DNA from: Oscillospiraceae bacterium | GTDB taxonomy: Bacteria; Bacillota; Clostridia; Oscillospirales; Acutalibacteraceae | Assembly (NCBI GenBank): GCA_031262985.1 | Contig: JAISGQ010000018.1 | Span: 62,001-126,000 of the forward strand | Direction of reading: 5' to 3' | Length of the DNA stretch: 64,000 nt | Shown: one piece after another, positions 62,587 to 64,000 of the stretch | Layout of the letters: each line of letters begins with the position of its first letter | Position numbering within the stretch: position 1 is the stretch's first letter | Made by a program: the position numbers and the translations under genes | Notes under the pieces: generated by a model | The model's database searches: none | Told to the model about the DNA's origin: nothing | The model's input: the letters and a program-made list of their open reading frames with translations, nothing else

Positions 62587-64000
62587 TTACTTCTCAAAAG
62601 CGGCGATACTCTCGAGTATAATCGCCTTCTTCTCCTCCGCCTTTTTGAGCTTCGCGCGCTCCGCCTCTATTACAGCGGCAGGAGCTTTCGCAGTAAAGCC
62701 CACGTTAGAAAGCTTTCCGTTTATCATAGAGAGGTCCTTCTCCACCTTCTCTAAGTCCTTCCTCAGACGCTCCTTCTCCTTCTCGGCATCGACAAGCTCG
62801 TCCATAGGAATCATTATCTTCGCTCCGTCCGAAACGATAGTAACTGCCGATTCCATGCTGTCAAACTTCGCGCCTACCGTCACCTTGCTCGCGGAGGCGA
62901 GACGCTCCACAAATGTGGCGGCTCTCGCAAAGCTCTCCTCATACGCAGTCTCTATAAAAACCTGCGCCTTCTTTGAGGGAGGTACGTTCATCTCGCTTCT
63001 CCTGTTGCGGATTGCCTTAATAGCCGACATAATCCGCTCCATCTCGGCGGTCTCCTCGGAGAAGTCCCATTCCCCCCTGAACTCAGGCCAGCGGGAGGTC
63101 ATTATCGTGTCGCCCTCATGCGGTATGGTAAGGAATATCTCCTCCGTGATAAACGGCATGAAGGGGTGAAGCAGCTTTAGGATATTGGTCAGCACGAATA
63201 TCAGCACCGACTGTGCGTCCTTCGAGGTCTGCCCGCCCTTGTTGAGGCGGATTTTCGCAAGCTCAATGTACCAGTCGCAGTAGCAGTCCCAGATGAAGTC
63301 GTACAGCTTCTGCACTGCCACGCCGAGGTCGAAGTTCTCTAAATTATCCGTTACTTCCTTCGCGAGTATGTTGAGCTTCGAGATAATCCACTTGTCCTCC
63401 GTCTCAAGATTTTCGGGAGCTGCCGGCATATCGTCGCTCTCGAGATTCATCAGAACGAACCGTGTCGCGTTCCACAGCTTATTTGCGAAGTTTCGGCAAG
63501 CCTCCACCTTCTTGTCGCTGTAGCGCATATCGCTTCCCGGGCTTACGCCTGTAGTAAGGGAGAACCTGAGCGAATCCGCGCCGAACTTATCTATTACAAC
63601 GAGCGGGTCTACTCCGTTGCCAAGTGACTTGCTCATCTTCCTGCCCTGCTCATCCCTTATGATGCCGTGGATGAACACAGTGTCAAAGGGTACTTGCTTT
63701 GTCTGCTCAATCCCCGAGAATATCATACGCGCCACCCAGAAGAAGATTATGTCGTAGCCTGTGACCAGCGTGTTTGTCGGGTAGAAGAAATCGAAATCAT
63801 CCGATTTCGAAGGCCATCCGAGCGTGGAGAACGGCCACAGCGCGGAGGAAAACCAAGTGTCGAGCGTGTCCTCGTCCTGCCGTAGATTCGTACTGCCGCA
63901 TTTCGGACAAACCGAGGGAGTAGTTCTCGAAACGATAACCTCCCCGCAGTCGGAGCAGTACCACACGGGAATCCTGTGTCCCCACCAGAGCTGACGAGAA
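62587..64000 (-). CDS. valS: Valyl-tRNA synthetase (partial; N-terminus beyond right edge)
   Basis: SSALWWGHRIPVWYCSDCG upstream of the track start, KMSKSLGNGVDPLVVIDKFGADSLRFSL; C-terminal coiled coil. Confidence 0.96.
   Translation of the reverse strand, partial: SRQLWWGHRIPVWYCSDCGEVIVSRTTPSVCPKCGSTNLRQDEDTLDTWFSSALWPFSTLGWPSKSDDFDFFYPTNTLVTGYDIIFFWVARMIFSGIEQTKQVPFDTVFIHGIIRDEQGRKMSKSLGNGVDPLVVIDKFGADSLRFSLTTGVSPGSDMRYSDKKVEACRNFANKLWNATRFVLMNLESDDMPAAPENLETEDKWIISKLNILAKEVTDNLENFDLGVAVQKLYDFIWDCYCDWYIELAKIRLNKGGQTSKDAQSVLIFVLTNILKLLHPFMPFITEEIFLTIPHEGDTIMTSRWPEFRGEWDFSEETAEMERIMSAIKAIRNRRSEMNVPPSKKAQVFIETAYEESFARAATFVERLASASKVTVGAKFDSMESAVTIVSDGAKIMIPMDELVDAEKEKERLRKDLEKVEKDLSMINGKLSNVGFTAKAPAAVIEAERAKLKKAEEKKAIILESIAAFEK

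Noticed and set aside
62587-63966. ORF-track start of valS at 63966
   Set aside because: The reading frame stays open to the window edge (SSALWWGHRIPV precedes MWYCSDCG); the true start lies outside the window.

Overview
The window is a gene-dense chromosomal segment of a spore-forming Firmicute. Clostridia/Oscillospiraceae-like is an inference from the V-type ATPase, SpmA/SpmB and SpoIIAA-AB-SigF. I see no rRNA, tRNA, CRISPR array, prophage or autonomous transposase. The coding content is mostly core: a V-ATPase operon (cut at the left edge), spmAB, ftsH-hpt-tilS-dnaB-rplI-gdpP-like-rnj, NifS/NifU, polA/rimI, a FMN-riboswitch-controlled ribU, secDF, asnS-rpiB-tsaB-tsaE-fhs, the spoIIA operon, folC and valS (cut at the right edge). 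The most notable non-coding signal is a family of five dispersed ~130-285 bp multi-hairpin elements at 24093, 32448, 34382, 62025 and 62358. Each is built from up to six consecutive hairpins. Stem sequences differ between copies by paired, compensatory substitutions while loops stay fixed. Four of the five copies lie downstream of a gene in sense orientation, and three of those begin within about 20 nt of the stop codon. One copy carries a nested 100-bp palindromic MITE-like insert, and two copies form an inverted pair between valS and folC. Other points: a second family of hairpins joined by CTTCAC linkers between convergent genes; an all-synonymous partial duplication of the rimI 3' end; a TetR-type promoter/operator with a perfect palindrome; a lipoprotein gene whose Shine-Dalgarno and start codon are separated by a 54-nt hairpin; and an uncharacterised three-gene membrane cluster with a Tyr-rich decapeptide repeat. 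All functional names come from reading the translated sequences without database searches.
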